Assembly: GCA_023459055.1 (NCBI GenBank)
Contig: JAEWVR010000025.1
Span: 302,256 to 366,255 of the forward strand
Length of the DNA: 64,000 nt
Origin: Fibrobacterota bacterium
GTDB taxonomy: Bacteria > Fibrobacterota > Chitinivibrionia > Chitinivibrionales > Chitinispirillaceae
Direction: 5' to 3'
Part shown: positions 18,149-26,907 of the stretch, in pieces
Numbering within the stretch: position 1 is the first letter of the stretch
Layout of the letters: each line of letters begins with the position of its first letter
The notes under the pieces: model-generated
What the model saw: the letters and a program-made list of their open reading frames with translations, nothing else
What the model was told of the DNA's origin: nothing
Database searches by the model: none
Program-made: the position numbers and the translations under genes

Positions 18149-18174
18149 GTACCGGTTGGAAAAACAACCGGTAC
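18149..18174 (-). terminator. Hairpin after desulfoferrodoxin
   Basis: A perfect 10-bp stem (GTACCGGTTG / CAACCGGTAC) with a GAAAAA loop, beginning eight bases after the desulfoferrodoxin stop. It lacks a clear T-run but its position and strength fit a terminator. Confidence 0.65.
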
Positions 18175-18181
18175 CGTAATT

Positions 18182-18562
18182 TTACTTTGTTGTCCAAAAA
18201 CCATGAAGATTACAATACTCACGCGCAACGACAGCTTCGTTTTCATCAACGTAAAAGACAGCTTCTGCAACGGTATCGCCCTCTTTGAAATCATGGCGTA
18301 ATACCTGATTACCTGCAAGCAGTTCAACAAAAAGAATGTAGTGTTCTTTGGTCATTGGATGAGCTACACTACCAACTTTTACTGTTACCTTTTTCCCATC
18401 ACGGACTATGACAGGTACATGTTTCTCTTTTGCAGCATCAACAGAATTCGGCACAAGCTCTTTCATTTCCTGTCCGCAGCAAAACAGTGGTGGTTCACCA
18501 TTCCAAAGTCCTTCGACCAGATTACCGCATTTCTCACATTTGTAAACAGACGTCTTTTTCAT
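18182..18562 (-). CDS. dfx: Desulfoferrodoxin (superoxide reductase)
   Basis: A 126-residue two-domain protein. The N-terminal desulforedoxin-type domain has Cys9-x2-Cys12 and the adjacent Cys28-Cys29, giving centre I. The C-terminal domain has the superoxide-reducing centre II ligands His48 (EKHVP), His68 (AHPM), His74, Cys117 and His120 (REYCNLHGFW). It reduces superoxide to hydrogen peroxide without making oxygen, the route favoured by anaerobes. AGGAG lies upstream of the ATG. Rubredoxin at 16564 is the likely donor and the peroxiredoxin upstream at 18793 could remove the peroxide formed. Confidence 0.95.
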   Translation of the reverse strand: MKKTSVYKCEKCGNLVEGLWNGEPPLFCCGQEMKELVPNSVDAAKEKHVPVIVRDGKKVTVKVGSVAHPMTKEHYILFVELLAGNQVLRHDFKEGDTVAEAVFYVDENEAVVAREYCNLHGFWTTK

Positions 18563-18716
18563 CTAACAGCTCCTTAATTAATGATGAAGTTTTCTACTTC
18601 AGCTAATATAACATTCATGACACACTATATTCAAATTCCACAAAAAGTTACCCGGATCGAGACAACAATCTTACCGTTCCGGGCAACCATCACACAACAA
18701 CATTCATTACAAAGAA

Positions 18717-18737
18717 GTGACACGTAACGAGTGACTT
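18717..18737 (+). repeat. Degenerate heptamer repeat (GTGACNN-like)
   Basis: Three consecutive heptamers (GTGACAC, GTAACGA, GTGACTT) lie between the desulfoferrodoxin and peroxiredoxin genes. They resemble the exact arrays at 2401-2481 but have decayed. Confidence 0.5.
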
Positions 18738-18792
18738 AAAATTCATTTTAGATATTTGCTGATTTACAGTTACCATACATACTTGTAAACTG

Positions 18793-19383
18793 CTACTTTT
18801 TATCAGAAAAGTAATCTTTCAATCCATCAGCGTTGGCAACCATTGCTTTATCACCCTTATGCCAGTTTGCAGGACAGACCTCACCGTGATCCTTAAAATA
18901 CTGTAATGCATCAACCATTCTGAGTGCTTCATCGACACTTCGTCCAAGTGGCAGATCATTAACCACCTGATGGCGCACGATAAAATCGGTGTCAATAAGA
19001 AACAGACCACGATATGCAATTCCGGCACCATCAACAAGAACATCATATGCAGCAGCAATCTCTTTGGTGATATCTGCAACGATTGGATATTGAACACCTT
19101 CAATACCCCCCTTTGACTTTGGTGTATTTAGCCACGCGTAATGACTATAATGCGAATCAACACTAACACCTACAAGTTCAACACCACGAGCCTTAAATTC
19201 TTTGAGCTTATCGTTAAAAGCGTGAAGCTCTGTCGGGCAGACAAAGGTAAAATCAAGCGGATAAAAGAACAGTACAATATATTTACCTTTATAATCACTT
19301 AATTTGAAATTATCGATAAATTCGTTTTGCTTCACTGCTTTAGCAGAGAAATCCGGCGCGGTTTTTCCTACGAGAACAGACAT
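18793..19383 (-). CDS. Typical 2-Cys peroxiredoxin (AhpC/Prx1 type)
   Basis: A 196-residue thioredoxin-fold peroxidase. The peroxidatic Cys49 lies in FYPLDFTFVCPTEL; the resolving Cys170 is in GEVCPANWHKGD. The C-terminal YF region (DYFSDKK) gives the sensitivity motif of the 2-Cys class. It reduces hydrogen peroxide and organic peroxides using thioredoxin or AhpF-like reductase; no ahpF lies nearby. AAAGGAG precedes the ATG. Together with desulfoferrodoxin it completes a superoxide-to-water route. The 472-base upstream gap is large enough for a stress-regulated promoter, but I cannot identify a clear PerR box. Confidence 0.93.
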   Translation of the reverse strand: MSVLVGKTAPDFSAKAVKQNEFIDNFKLSDYKGKYIVLFFYPLDFTFVCPTELHAFNDKLKEFKARGVELVGVSVDSHYSHYAWLNTPKSKGGIEGVQYPIVADITKEIAAAYDVLVDGAGIAYRGLFLIDTDFIVRHQVVNDLPLGRSVDEALRMVDALQYFKDHGEVCPANWHKGDKAMVANADGLKDYFSDKK

Positions 19384-19855
19384 TTTTTAACTCCTTTATT
19401 TATTTAGTCAACATTTTATTACAACTGCACATGAATTATTAAGGTGCAATCAGTGTGCCAATTTAATTATTCTTCAAAACTCACTGATTTTGAGGTTTTT
19501 AAGAAAAACGTATTATATTTAAAGACACTTATGTATATATATTCAAGAACATTTCAAGACACCATTACCTACAACTTAAGTTTAAAGGTAATAAGCAATA
19601 AATTTTTATTTTTTTACCATAAAGTGTATTGAAATATGTGCAATTATGTATTGAATTGTTTTTTATACAGTAGTTAAAATTCTACAAACTTTCGGATTAT
19701 GGTTCTCTTTGGAGAACTTAATTTTTATCAATGCGTTATAAAATCATGCCAATACTATTATTTTAAAGTAAGTTTCTGATCACAGTGAACGATAAATCGT
19801 CAATAAACAAAAACAGCGAAATTTATATAATTATTACAAGTAAAGGGCTTTTATT
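19384..19855. other. Long divergent intergenic region
   Basis: A 472-base AT-rich region between the divergent peroxiredoxin gene and the secreted protein gene at 19856. A weak inverted pair, TGCAC at 19426 and GTGCA at 19444, lies 45 bases upstream of the peroxiredoxin start. A 62-codon frame at 19444-19632 has no ribosome-binding site or recognisable product and is not accepted. The region probably holds both promoters. Confidence 0.4.
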
Positions 19856-21172
19856 ATGATTCGAATGACAGTGTTACTTTTAATTGCTTTAGTATTAACT
19901 GTATCAGCAGTTACAGTTAATCTGACAGGTGTAATATCCAGTTCTGATGGAAAGGCAATCCCGGGGGCGATCGTCGAACTTTCCGGACAAAAAATGAAAG
20001 ACACAACAGATGCAGCTGGCACTTATTCATTTAAGAGCACTGAGGTTGCGATATCTCATGTATACCAGGCTCCGATGTTTAAGTCTGTTAAACTTGCCAA
20101 CGGTATTCTTTCCTTAAGCCTTAACGGCTCATCATCTGTAAAGGTGGAACTATTTGATGTACATGGAAAACTGATCTCGCGTGAATTATCCATTACTGCT
20201 GCTGCGGGTAATTACCAGCTGAATCTTTCAAACCGAAACTATGCATCAACGACAATTATTGTTAAGGTTTCGATAGATAATACTATCACTTCATTTCAGT
20301 ATCTTCCAATCGGAAATTATAGTCGTCAATTAGAGCGATCATCACATAATGAATCAGAACGACTGGTACTATCAAAGACAGTCGCGGTACTGGACACAAT
20401 AATAGTCTCTGCATCCGGATATTTACCGGCAGCCAAACCGATCTCCTCTTTTGAAGGAACTGTCAATATTACCATGGAAGTAAGCAAACTGGAAAAGTTC
20501 AGTTTCTTTGTTACCAGTCAGAAGGCATTAGAGTCACTTTCAGGCAGTGTGGATGGTTTTGGTGGAGATTTCAGGTTTGGCAAAACTGGTCAGGGTGCTG
20601 GCCTGCTTGGAGCAGATAGTATTTGCTCGTGTATTGCAGAAAAAAGTATGCCTGGATCAAAGGTAAAACAGTGGCGGGCATTTCTCAGTGTTGTAAAAGG
20701 TCCTGATGGAAAACAGGTTGATGCTATTACCCGGATCGGAAGTGGACCGTGGTATGATCGCAAAGGACGGTTATTGGCTAACAATACAAGCGAGCTTCTA
20801 AATGATCGTCCTCTAAATGCAGATATTGCGATTAAAAATGATCTCCCCAATGAGGACGGATTTCCAAATCATTACCCTGACCCAAACAAACCTGCAGTAG
20901 ATAACCATCATATGGTTACAGGTTCAACAGCCAAAGGTACATTATATTCTGCATCAACATGTGATGACTGGACTAATGTAAATGCATCAGGAAAGCCCCG
21001 GTGCGGTTTCTCATGGCCACGTACTGGCAATGCAGGGAACTGGATTTCCGGTTTTGATGCTGGCGGCTGCAAGGCCGGAACATGGGTAAATTCAAGCGGA
21101 ATGGGAACTGCTGGCACCATTGGTTACGGTGGTGGTTATGGCGGTTTCTACTGTTTTGCACTGGTTCCCTGA
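19856..21172 (+). CDS. Secreted protein with CarboxypepD_reg-like and DUF1554-like domains
   Basis: A 438-residue exported protein. AAAGGG lies eight bases before the ATG. Residues 1-~20 are a signal peptide. Residues ~22-60 (VNLTGVISSSDGKAIPGAIV, then AGTYSFK) are a carboxypeptidase-regulatory-like beta-sandwich. Residues ~80-145 (KVELFDVHGKLISRE, then AAGNYQLNL) resemble the sorting-tail sandwich of type 9 secreted proteins, but placed inside the protein. The C-terminal ~200 residues (FFVTSQKALESLSG, GLLGADSICSCIAEK, WRAFLSV, GPWYDRKGRLLA, CDDWTN) match the DUF1554 pattern, a lectin/endostatin-like fold. A surface glycan-binding role is plausible but unproven. Confidence 0.7.
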   Translation: MIRMTVLLLIALVLTVSAVTVNLTGVISSSDGKAIPGAIVELSGQKMKDTTDAAGTYSFKSTEVAISHVYQAPMFKSVKLANGILSLSLNGSSSVKVELFDVHGKLISRELSITAAAGNYQLNLSNRNYASTTIIVKVSIDNTITSFQYLPIGNYSRQLERSSHNESERLVLSKTVAVLDTIIVSASGYLPAAKPISSFEGTVNITMEVSKLEKFSFFVTSQKALESLSGSVDGFGGDFRFGKTGQGAGLLGADSICSCIAEKSMPGSKVKQWRAFLSVVKGPDGKQVDAITRIGSGPWYDRKGRLLANNTSELLNDRPLNADIAIKNDLPNEDGFPNHYPDPNKPAVDNHHMVTGSTAKGTLYSASTCDDWTNVNASGKPRCGFSWPRTGNAGNWISGFDAGGCKAGTWVNSSGMGTAGTIGYGGGYGGFYCFALVP

Positions 21173-21292
21173 AAATTAAAACTGATAAAAATAGTTAACC
21201 ATAAAATTTAATGTTTGAAACCTGGGCACGATAGTAGATATTTTTTATTACCACAAAAGGAGAGCACAACAATCCGATCAGCTAAGTACGAT

Positions 21293-21326
21293 CAGGGGCC
21301 AAAGAGATTCCTTAAATTTGCCCCTG
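21293..21326 (+). terminator. Hairpin after the DUF1554-type gene
   Basis: A 7-bp stem (CAGGGGC / GCCCCTG) with a 20-base loop, followed by T-rich sequence, lies about 120 bases after the stop at 21172 in the 321-base gap between convergent genes. It is a plausible terminator for the plus-strand gene. Confidence 0.45.
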
Positions 21327-21430
21327 TTTCAAAACTTTTTTAATCCACTGACCTTCAGGTTAAGTTGACTTTTAAGTTCAGCAACGCCATCATTTGCCTT
21401 CAGTTGTATGTGTTTTACATCTGTTCGGTT

Positions 21431-21477
21431 CAGCGGTGGCAACACTGGATCTATACAGAAAATTTCTGTATCCGCTG
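21431..21477 (-). terminator. Nested inverted repeats after the gene at 21494
   Basis: A perfect palindrome (ATACAGAAA, central A, TTTCTGTAT at 21453-21471) is enclosed by CAGCGG at 21431 and CCGCTG at 21472. It lies 16 bases after the stop of the minus-strand gene and probably acts as its terminator. Confidence 0.5.
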
Positions 21478-21493
21478 ATAATAAGAACGGTTT

Positions 21494-22729
21494 TTATTTG
21501 CCACTTTGTCCAGTAATACTGCCAAGCACTTTTTTACTGTCATTACCGATATCATCATATTCAAAGGCATAATCACAAAACGTCTTAATCAGTAATTGTT
21601 TTGAATAAGCTTTCTCAAGTATCATTTTTGCACTTTCACTCATTTTCAAGGCACTTTTTCTGTCGATGGATTGAAAAAATGGTTGGTTATAACGTTTTGC
21701 GCGCTGGCGTAATACTTCAAACCCTTCATCTGTCGAAGCACCAAGACAATCCACAAGAAACCGAATCATTGAATATCTGCCATAATAATAAAAAGCAAAC
21801 TCAACCACTTGAGGTGAGCTGCTTATATAAGCAAGAGAAAATGGCTCAATGAATCCATTTTCCGCAGCATTATCGAATTTTTTCCAGAGTGAATCCGGGA
21901 TTGTTGTACTGTTTTTGTCTTTTTTATAGTCGATAGACCTCAGTAAAAGGACAATATATTCTTTCAACCTTACAGGACTTTTTGGAAAAGCTGTTACAAG
22001 TTCACTTACCAGTGAAGGATTCTCTCTGAACAAACATTGAAAAAAATAGAAAACAGGCCAGAATATTGCATCATCATTACTTGCATCACTCGCTATAAAA
22101 TAGGAAAATGCCGGGATTGCCCGTACCGGATCTGGTGAATTGCAGTAATTGTGTAACCAGATGTTGAACGAAATGACATCAAAGGTTGGAGTTGGTCTTG
22201 AAGATTTAGAGAGAACAATTTCCTTTTCACGAGTTGCCATTGACATGTTCACCATGTCTTGAGCATTTACAATGAGTTTATATTTTCCAGGCTTATCATT
22301 TTTTGAGAACCTGATCTGTGGACTGACCCGGGTTGTAATGAATCCATTATTATCTTCAACCCTTCCTGAAAACGCTTCGATTCCGGCGGTGTCAAAATAA
22401 ATACTACCTCCGGGCTTAAGAATTTTATAAGATAATTTAATATTGGCATTTCCGGAAGAGGTACGGGAGTATGATGTAAAGATAACGTTTAATTCCAATG
22501 GTACCATAAGGTAGGCTGTATCACTGTTTACCAGTGTTGGTTTAGCGCCGGATGGAAAATAAATCAGTTTGTCATAAAAATTTTTATCGTAAGAAGTTGC
22601 AATGGTAATATTCAATGCAAAGAGTTGCAGCGAAGATAGACCAATGATAATAAGCGATGTAATGCATTTGATATCAAATCTACAACTGATAAAAGTTGTA
22701 ATAAGTCTATAAAATATGGAGATTTTCAA
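21494..22729 (-). CDS. Hypothetical exported protein
   Basis: A frame of 411 codons, family not recognised. The N-terminal 40 residues contain a hydrophobic stretch ending LSSLQLFALN that looks like a signal peptide, followed by beta-rich sequence to ~residue 175 (two sandwich-like segments with KPGKYKLIVNAQDMV) and then a helical region (~190-390) rich in aromatic residues. No ATG occurs before the mature region; the only initiator at the frame's beginning is a TTG without a ribosome-binding site, so the true start is uncertain. It is monocistronic: convergent with 19856 and separated by 388 bases from the next gene. Confidence 0.6.
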   Translation of the reverse strand: MKISIFYRLITTFISCRFDIKCITSLIIIGLSSLQLFALNITIATSYDKNFYDKLIYFPSGAKPTLVNSDTAYLMVPLELNVIFTSYSRTSSGNANIKLSYKILKPGGSIYFDTAGIEAFSGRVEDNNGFITTRVSPQIRFSKNDKPGKYKLIVNAQDMVNMSMATREKEIVLSKSSRPTPTFDVISFNIWLHNYCNSPDPVRAIPAFSYFIASDASNDDAIFWPVFYFFQCLFRENPSLVSELVTAFPKSPVRLKEYIVLLLRSIDYKKDKNSTTIPDSLWKKFDNAAENGFIEPFSLAYISSSPQVVEFAFYYYGRYSMIRFLVDCLGASTDEGFEVLRQRAKRYNQPFFQSIDRKSALKMSESAKMILEKAYSKQLLIKTFCDYAFEYDDIGNDSKKVLGSITGQSGK

Positions 22730-23117
22730 TTATTGTACATCCATTATTATTAGAGTAGTAAAAAATGAGCCGATTCAGTATTCAGTAAAATTTCCTTTAT
22801 ATGTCAACTCTTTAAGAAAAAAGTCAATAGCAGCTTTTCATTCATGTAAAATTTGTGATCAAAGGAACTGGTTTCAAAAGTATATTTTGCCAGATGAATA
22901 AACTATCATTATCAGGACACAGGAATAGCTTTTTGAAGACTATTGCATTGTATGTTTCTACCATCAGTCCTGTCCAACAGGGCGCCTGCGTACGATATAT
23001 CAGGAGTTAATAAAGGAATGATGGTGTGCACCCAGCATTGTATATGTGACCGAATACTTTGCAATCTTTTTAGTGCAAAATCTTTTTTACGCATTACAAA
23101 CAACAACTGAGTTCCAG
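22730..23117. other. Intergenic region without convincing gene
   Basis: A 388-base gap. A 64-codon minus-strand frame at 22912-23106 (with KKDFALKRLQSIRSHIQ) has no ribosome-binding site and no recognised family; it could be a relic. Otherwise only AT-rich sequence was seen. Confidence 0.35.
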
Positions 23118-23969
23118 CTAATAAAGCCCCCCAACACCAATTGAAATATTAAAAAAGAACCGGTCCTCACGATCAGGAATCATGGGGATTGATCCATCAT
23201 CAATGGCCCGGTGAAATGAATTCTGTATAGCGTTGCGAATATTCTCTGAATCCCATCCAATTGACAGCCTGATAGTATTCACCCCGACACCCGCATAGAG
23301 AATTCCTGATGAATAATTACCATATCGTGAAGATGACAGATCGTAGGCCTCTCCGGCGGATTTATTTCCTACTGCCGGTCCGGTCCAGATTATTGTACCC
23401 CCGAACAGGGAAAATGAAAATGGTAGAAACGACGGATCAATCCAGACTGCTGTCTCTAACGCCCCGGTACGATAGGCATCGCGGTTCTGCAATGCAAAAA
23501 AATCATCCTCAAACAGAAATCCGGCAGAAAAATGATCTGTCGAAAAAAGGTATTCAAGACTACCACTAACCTGAGATGTTTTTCTATTGTCAAGATGCAC
23601 GATGTAGGAATATTTAATAGTGTGACGACGATGAACCTGCGATGCGGTCCAGGGTGAATATCCTTTAGTACTTTTTCCAAATGCAACCAATGGTCCGGTA
23701 AATAATGAGACCTGATACTGCGAACCGGGAATGGAAAGACAGGTGATGTCAAACCGTGAGGAACTTGTAATAAACATACCGGCATTAAACCTGTTGAATT
23801 TCCTTTCATACAGAAATGCAGCATGAATTCCTACAGAATTCAGATGTGATCCCAGTTCCATTTGTGGCGATATAATTGTTTTTATTGTGCCAGCGTGTTC
23901 AGTCTCCCCGGCATGAACAAATAATATGCTTACCATGACAACAACACTGCAAATAAAAATTCGATTCAT
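23118..23969 (-). CDS. Hypothetical outer-membrane or exported protein
   Basis: A 283-residue protein from the ATG at 23969, which directly precedes a signal peptide (MNRIFICSVVVMVSILFVHAGE). The mature part has alternating hydrophobic strands (AAFLYERKFNRFNAGMFI, ISVGVGGLY at the end) and ends in an aromatic residue, as in outer-membrane beta barrels. I do not recognise a family. Its gene is isolated on the minus strand, with 388 bases downstream and 344 upstream. Confidence 0.55.
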   Translation of the reverse strand: MNRIFICSVVVMVSILFVHAGETEHAGTIKTIISPQMELGSHLNSVGIHAAFLYERKFNRFNAGMFITSSSRFDITCLSIPGSQYQVSLFTGPLVAFGKSTKGYSPWTASQVHRRHTIKYSYIVHLDNRKTSQVSGSLEYLFSTDHFSAGFLFEDDFFALQNRDAYRTGALETAVWIDPSFLPFSFSLFGGTIIWTGPAVGNKSAGEAYDLSSSRYGNYSSGILYAGVGVNTIRLSIGWDSENIRNAIQNSFHRAIDDGSIPMIPDREDRFFFNISIGVGGLY

Positions 23970-23978
23970 TTGTACCAC

Positions 23979-24313
23979 GATGCATTACTCCAATATTACC
24001 GGACTACATGTGCATTAAAATTTTAAATTCAGGAATTTTTAAATATTAAACGCGGATTCAAACTAAGTATACCGGCGTAAGGCAGCAGCTGCAAGATTAT
24101 TTTTCGTAGTATCAACTAACGTTCTGATTTAATGATTATTTGCGGACATTCACAAGATCAGATTTCTACCAGAAATTGTACAGTATCAATGATTCATATC
24201 GGGATCTGTCAGGTGAAAACACTGAATTATGAATAAGGCGATATCCGGTTACCTGCATTAATAATGCAGATGTACAGCGGGACTCAAGTGCCTGAGTATA
24301 CTATTATATTTGT
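23979..24313. other. Intergenic region with hairpins after the kinase pair
   Basis: A 335-base gap. Two hairpins lie just downstream of the kinase gene ending at 24314: CTGCATT-AAT-AATGCAG at 24253-24269, and ACTCA/TGAGT at 24282-24297. They may terminate the kinase transcript. No gene is seen. Confidence 0.4.
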
Positions 24314-26842
24314 TTAATTATTCTCTGGAAATCTTAAAATAAATGTTGTACCACACCCCTCATCACTAACGAAATCAATTGTACCTCCAAATTCTCCTGT
24401 AACAATATTGTGTACTACCGTAAGTCCCATTCCTGTTGCAGTACCAAATGGTTTGGTTGTGAAAAGCGGATCAAAGATTCTCATGCGGTTTTGAGGTGCA
24501 ATACCACAGCCGTTATCCTTTACCGATACGACAATGAATGATTTCTCATTACGTATGCTCAGTGCAATGTGGGGTTGAGCCTGGTTCTTAACTGCGTCTA
24601 TCGCGTTTGTAAGTAAATTGGTGACTACCTGTGTGAACTTTTGAGGCTGGCCAAATATTTTACAATCTGCTTGCGGGGTATCCAGTGTAAGCTTGATTTT
24701 TTTACTGCGTAGTTCGAATCCGATCAGGAGCTCAACATCCTTTATTTTATCAAGCATATTAAATGATTGTTTCTTTTCCTTTGCATCGCGCGTATGAGCC
24801 CGTATACAGCTTACAAACTCAGCAATCTGTGATTTTGATTTATCTGTTATTTCAATACACCTTGTAATCTCAGCAAAGATCTCCCTGTAGTCATCAATGG
24901 TAATTGATGGATCTCCGAGACATCTGTATAATTCCTCTATAAGTGAATTCAACTTATTATTAGCTGCTCCTATTGACGCAAGCGGAGTATTGATTTCATG
25001 CGATATTTCAGCTGTCAATCTGCCGAGAGCTACGATTTTCTCCGATGCAATCAGTTGTTCCTGATTTTTTCGTAATAGTTCATAGGCTTTCTGTAATTTC
25101 TCAGTATTTCGGATAATTTCGGCATTTGCCATTTCGAGACTTACTTTACTGTCCATTATTTCCTGTGACATAAATGCATTGGTAATCCCGGAGATCAGAA
25201 ATCCGGTAAAATCATTGGTAAAAAAACCGTTTTTACTATCGAGCTCTACCAGAATAAATCCAATCGATTCATGCTTATAAAAAAGAGACTGAAGAATCAG
25301 TGAATATTGATGCTGTATGGTGTAAAGAGACTCCGGAATAAGTTCTGATGAATCAAATATAAAACCATTCTTATTTTTATAAAATTTGTTCTCACGGTCT
25401 TTTCCCAGAATAAACAAACCTTTTTTTGTGTCAAGATTGTGATACAGGACAACAAAAACCGAGTTAATGCCAATCCGCTGCAGGTTTTCTTCAAGATCAT
25501 CAAGTAAACGTTCGATCTCAAGGGAGCTTTGCAAATAATTCATGAGTAGCTGCAGATTCTGGGATCGTCCGGCCATTTTTAAAATTCTGTTACTAAGCTC
25601 CTGCATTTCTGCGTTTTTTAATGCGTTTATAGCCCTAAAGCAGATCGTTACTGCACGGTCTTTTTTGCCTATCTCAAGTCCACGACATTCAACGCCTAAT
25701 AATTTGACAAATTCAAGACATATACTAATGATAGCATGCGGGCGTTTATTCATATACACTGTAATTGAGTGTTCAAAAGTATTACTGGTATCATCAAGAA
25801 GATCTGCCTCAAAACAATTGATCATCTGTTTAAAATCTGTGAGTTCTATGCTTAAACCCCATTTATGTACAATATCCAGAAAACTTTCCAGCACAGCAGC
25901 CGCACAGATATTTTGCTTTACAGTGCAATACGAAACAGACTGCTTTGATCCTATCAAATCGTCTTTACATCCACACGATACCCGGAATATCGGGAATGCC
26001 GGTAACCTGATTGTAGTATCTGTCCGTTCGCCATGTATCACACTATCAATCAAACGAAGACTCTCAATCCCCAGTTTATAAAATGGCTGCATGATTGTTG
26101 TCAAAGGTATATGCAGAAAACGCGATAACTCGATATTATCAAAACCAGTTACTTTAACCTGGTCCGGAACCGTTATTCCATGCTGCTCCAGAGTCCGGAT
26201 TGCACCTAATGCCATTAAATCGTTAGCGGCAACGATTGCATCAAACTGCCTATTCTCCGACAACCATTGCTCAACGACAGTAGCTGCTATTTCGTCAACA
26301 AATTTTGCATACTGTATCAGATTCGGATCATAAGGAATGTCTGCATCCGCATGCGCATCAAGAAATGCTTTTAACCGTTCCTGTGACTCAGGATTTTGCT
26401 CTGTCCCCCCAATAAAAGCACAATGTCTGCAGTTATGAACTTCAATCAAATGCTTAACAAGCTGATACATTCCGGAATAGTTATCAACTGTAATACTCGG
26501 ATACTTTCTCATCTCCATTCCGACACTGACAATCGGCAATGCACTATACTTCATCAGAAAAGAACTCAGTTCCTCTGTGGTAATAAAATTGCCAAGAATT
26601 GTTGTGACAACGATTAATCCATCAAGCCTGCTGGTATTGATGTGTTCATAAATAACATTTCTTTTTCTTTGGTATTCAAAGTGACTTCTGATTTCACCAC
26701 CGAGAAAGGAGATCACATTGATATCAAGTTTTTTAGCCTCAGCATCAACACCTTTCCAGAATAGAGACTGATATCCCAGTTCAAGATCATCCCTTATGTC
26801 CAGCTCATTAATCAGCAATCCGATTGACAAACGATTTCTCAT
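24314..26842 (-). CDS. LacI-type sugar-binding domain fused to a histidine kinase (paralogue B)
   Basis: An 842-residue protein from the ATG at 26842, preceded by GGAAAG; a longer frame adds 19 doubtful residues. Residues ~1-280 form a periplasmic-binding-protein-like domain of the LacI/GalR type (GLLINELDIRDDLE, LDGLIVVTTILGN, DAIVAANDLMALGAIRTLE, KVTGFDNIELSRF) but there is no helix-turn-helix before it and no signal peptide or membrane segment, so ligand sensing would be cytoplasmic. A helical/GAF-like linker follows (~300-590). The kinase core has the H-box SHEINTPLASIG with His615, the N-box NLLTNAIDAV, DNGCGIAP and GMGLTVVHNIV. It is the second of two tandem paralogues. No response regulator is adjacent. 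Confidence 0.85.
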   Translation of the reverse strand: MRNRLSIGLLINELDIRDDLELGYQSLFWKGVDAEAKKLDINVISFLGGEIRSHFEYQRKRNVIYEHINTSRLDGLIVVTTILGNFITTEELSSFLMKYSALPIVSVGMEMRKYPSITVDNYSGMYQLVKHLIEVHNCRHCAFIGGTEQNPESQERLKAFLDAHADADIPYDPNLIQYAKFVDEIAATVVEQWLSENRQFDAIVAANDLMALGAIRTLEQHGITVPDQVKVTGFDNIELSRFLHIPLTTIMQPFYKLGIESLRLIDSVIHGERTDTTIRLPAFPIFRVSCGCKDDLIGSKQSVSYCTVKQNICAAAVLESFLDIVHKWGLSIELTDFKQMINCFEADLLDDTSNTFEHSITVYMNKRPHAIISICLEFVKLLGVECRGLEIGKKDRAVTICFRAINALKNAEMQELSNRILKMAGRSQNLQLLMNYLQSSLEIERLLDDLEENLQRIGINSVFVVLYHNLDTKKGLFILGKDRENKFYKNKNGFIFDSSELIPESLYTIQHQYSLILQSLFYKHESIGFILVELDSKNGFFTNDFTGFLISGITNAFMSQEIMDSKVSLEMANAEIIRNTEKLQKAYELLRKNQEQLIASEKIVALGRLTAEISHEINTPLASIGAANNKLNSLIEELYRCLGDPSITIDDYREIFAEITRCIEITDKSKSQIAEFVSCIRAHTRDAKEKKQSFNMLDKIKDVELLIGFELRSKKIKLTLDTPQADCKIFGQPQKFTQVVTNLLTNAIDAVKNQAQPHIALSIRNEKSFIVVSVKDNGCGIAPQNRMRIFDPLFTTKPFGTATGMGLTVVHNIVTGEFGGTIDFVSDEGCGTTFILRFPENN

Positions 26843-26907
26843 TATCTTTCCGCGCATGTTAGTGTTTACCAGGGTATTCTGGTATCCGGATACACCCACT
26901 ATTATGT

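Noticed and set aside
19381..19450. PerR box upstream of the peroxiredoxin
   Set aside because: Only a weak TGCAC/GTGCA pair is present; it does not match the PerR consensus.
19444..19632. 62-codon plus-strand frame upstream of the DUF1554-type gene
   Set aside because: No ribosome-binding site, low-complexity AT-rich composition, no family resemblance.
22912..23106. 64-codon minus-strand frame
   Set aside because: No initiation signal or recognised product; kept only as a note in the intergenic entry.
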